From contig JBLHKB010000496.1 in assembly GCA_047619315.1 (NCBI GenBank), forward strand, positions 1-5,296: a DNA stretch of 5,296 nucleotides, read 5' to 3'. This document shows positions 5,160 through 5,296 of this stretch, piece by piece. Numbering within the stretch: position 1 is the stretch's first letter; each line of letters opens with the position of its first letter. Both the position numbers and the translations under genes were made by a program. The stretch is from JBCCRV01 sp047619315. GTDB taxonomy: Bacteria > Myxococcota_A > Polyangia > Polyangiales > Houyiibacteriaceae. The notes beneath the pieces are model-generated. The model was not told where the DNA came from. It ran no database searches and saw nothing but the letters and a program-made list of their open reading frames with translations.

Positions 5160-5296
5160 AGTGGCGCGCGTCCGCCCTCACGTCATCCGTGGGCGTGGCT
5201 GCTGCGACGCGTCTTTGCCGTCGACATCATGACGTGTCCCAAGTGCCAGAGCGCCATGCGCGTGAAGTCCATCGCCACCGAAGCGAGCAAAATCCA
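5160..5296 (+). CDS. IS91-type transposase, segment before and through the zinc ribbon (partial both ends)
   Basis: The frame is open through this segment and leaves at the right edge: A-R-P-P-S-R-H-P-W-A-W-L-L-R-R-V-F-A-V-D, then I-M-T-C-P-K-C-Q-S-A-M-R-V. From family knowledge, 'W..LL+RVF..D(V/I)..CP+C' is the standard lead-in to the C-terminal zinc ribbon of IS91/ISCR-like transposases. It joins seamlessly to the frame at the left edge of the window (stop at 138-140). The 5' boundary is not defined: no in-frame stop is met back to about 5103, but upstream bases are antisense to the esterase signal peptide, so the transposase homology must end near 5120-5160. More than 300 N-terminal residues, with the HUH and Tyr nuclease motifs, are absent, so this copy is inactive unless the window edge misleads. 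Confidence 0.7.
5230..5296. repeat. 67-bp direct terminal repeat, right copy
   Basis: This is the exact duplicate of bases 1-67 in direct orientation, ending at the last base of the window. Upstream of it the transposase frame is already open, so the repeat is internal to the gene. Confidence 0.97.

Noticed and set aside
1..5296. CRISPR arrays, tRNA or rRNA genes, replication origin
   Set aside because: No regularly spaced repeats, no cloverleaf or conserved rRNA stretches, and no iterons or Rep protein were seen on reading both strands.

Overview
The window is high-GC bacterial DNA, judging by GC-rich third codon positions in every credible gene. It looks like an accessory region of a large, loosely packed genome. 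Two small lipoproteins, one of them with a long Asp/Ser/Ala/Gly linker rich in 'DAG', 'DAS' and 'SDSG', recall Myxococcota (Polyangia/Sandaracinus-like) surface proteins. That assignment is inferred from style only; no rRNA or marker gene is present.

The first 67 bases (1-67) and the last 67 bases (5230-5296) are identical and in the same orientation. Both lie inside the reading frame of the C-terminal zinc-ribbon tail of an IS91-type (Y2/HUH-like) transposase. The right copy supplies the sequence before the CxxC pair and the left copy supplies the C-terminal end with its stop. Joined through the repeat they read as one continuous tail. The molecule may therefore be a 5229-bp circle (or a circularised assembly unit), or a ~5.2 kb cargo segment between two direct copies of the same transposase end.

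Layout: 1-140 transposase tail (+). 266-634 small cysteine-containing lipoprotein (-). 690-886 small broken ORF (-). 1128-1733 hypothetical membrane protein (-), whose coding character seems to continue in another frame past its stop. 1827-2105 C-terminal remnant of a DegT/DnrJ/EryC1-type aminotransferase (-). 2113-2145 a paired 14-bp direct repeat beside the point where the aminotransferase is cut off. 2257-3315 an intact Trp-rich 352-residue protein of unknown function (+). 3332-3378 a hairpin between convergent genes. 3379-5118 a leftward three-gene run: a lipid-anchored SGNH/GDSL esterase of rhamnogalacturonan-acetylesterase type (5118-4228), a small unknown protein (4167-3890) and a two-helix membrane protein (3887-3379). 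5160-5296 the transposase tail again (+).

Only the esterase has a clear function: hydrolysis of acetyl or other esters on polysaccharide at the cell surface. Its two downstream neighbours are read only if single-base indels are corrected, mostly in short homopolymers. After correction their stop and start lie 2 nt apart, which supports a translationally coupled operon. The recurring one-base shifts mean either that the assembly carries indel errors or that this cargo is decaying. No tRNA, rRNA, CRISPR array, integron attC site or replication gene was seen.
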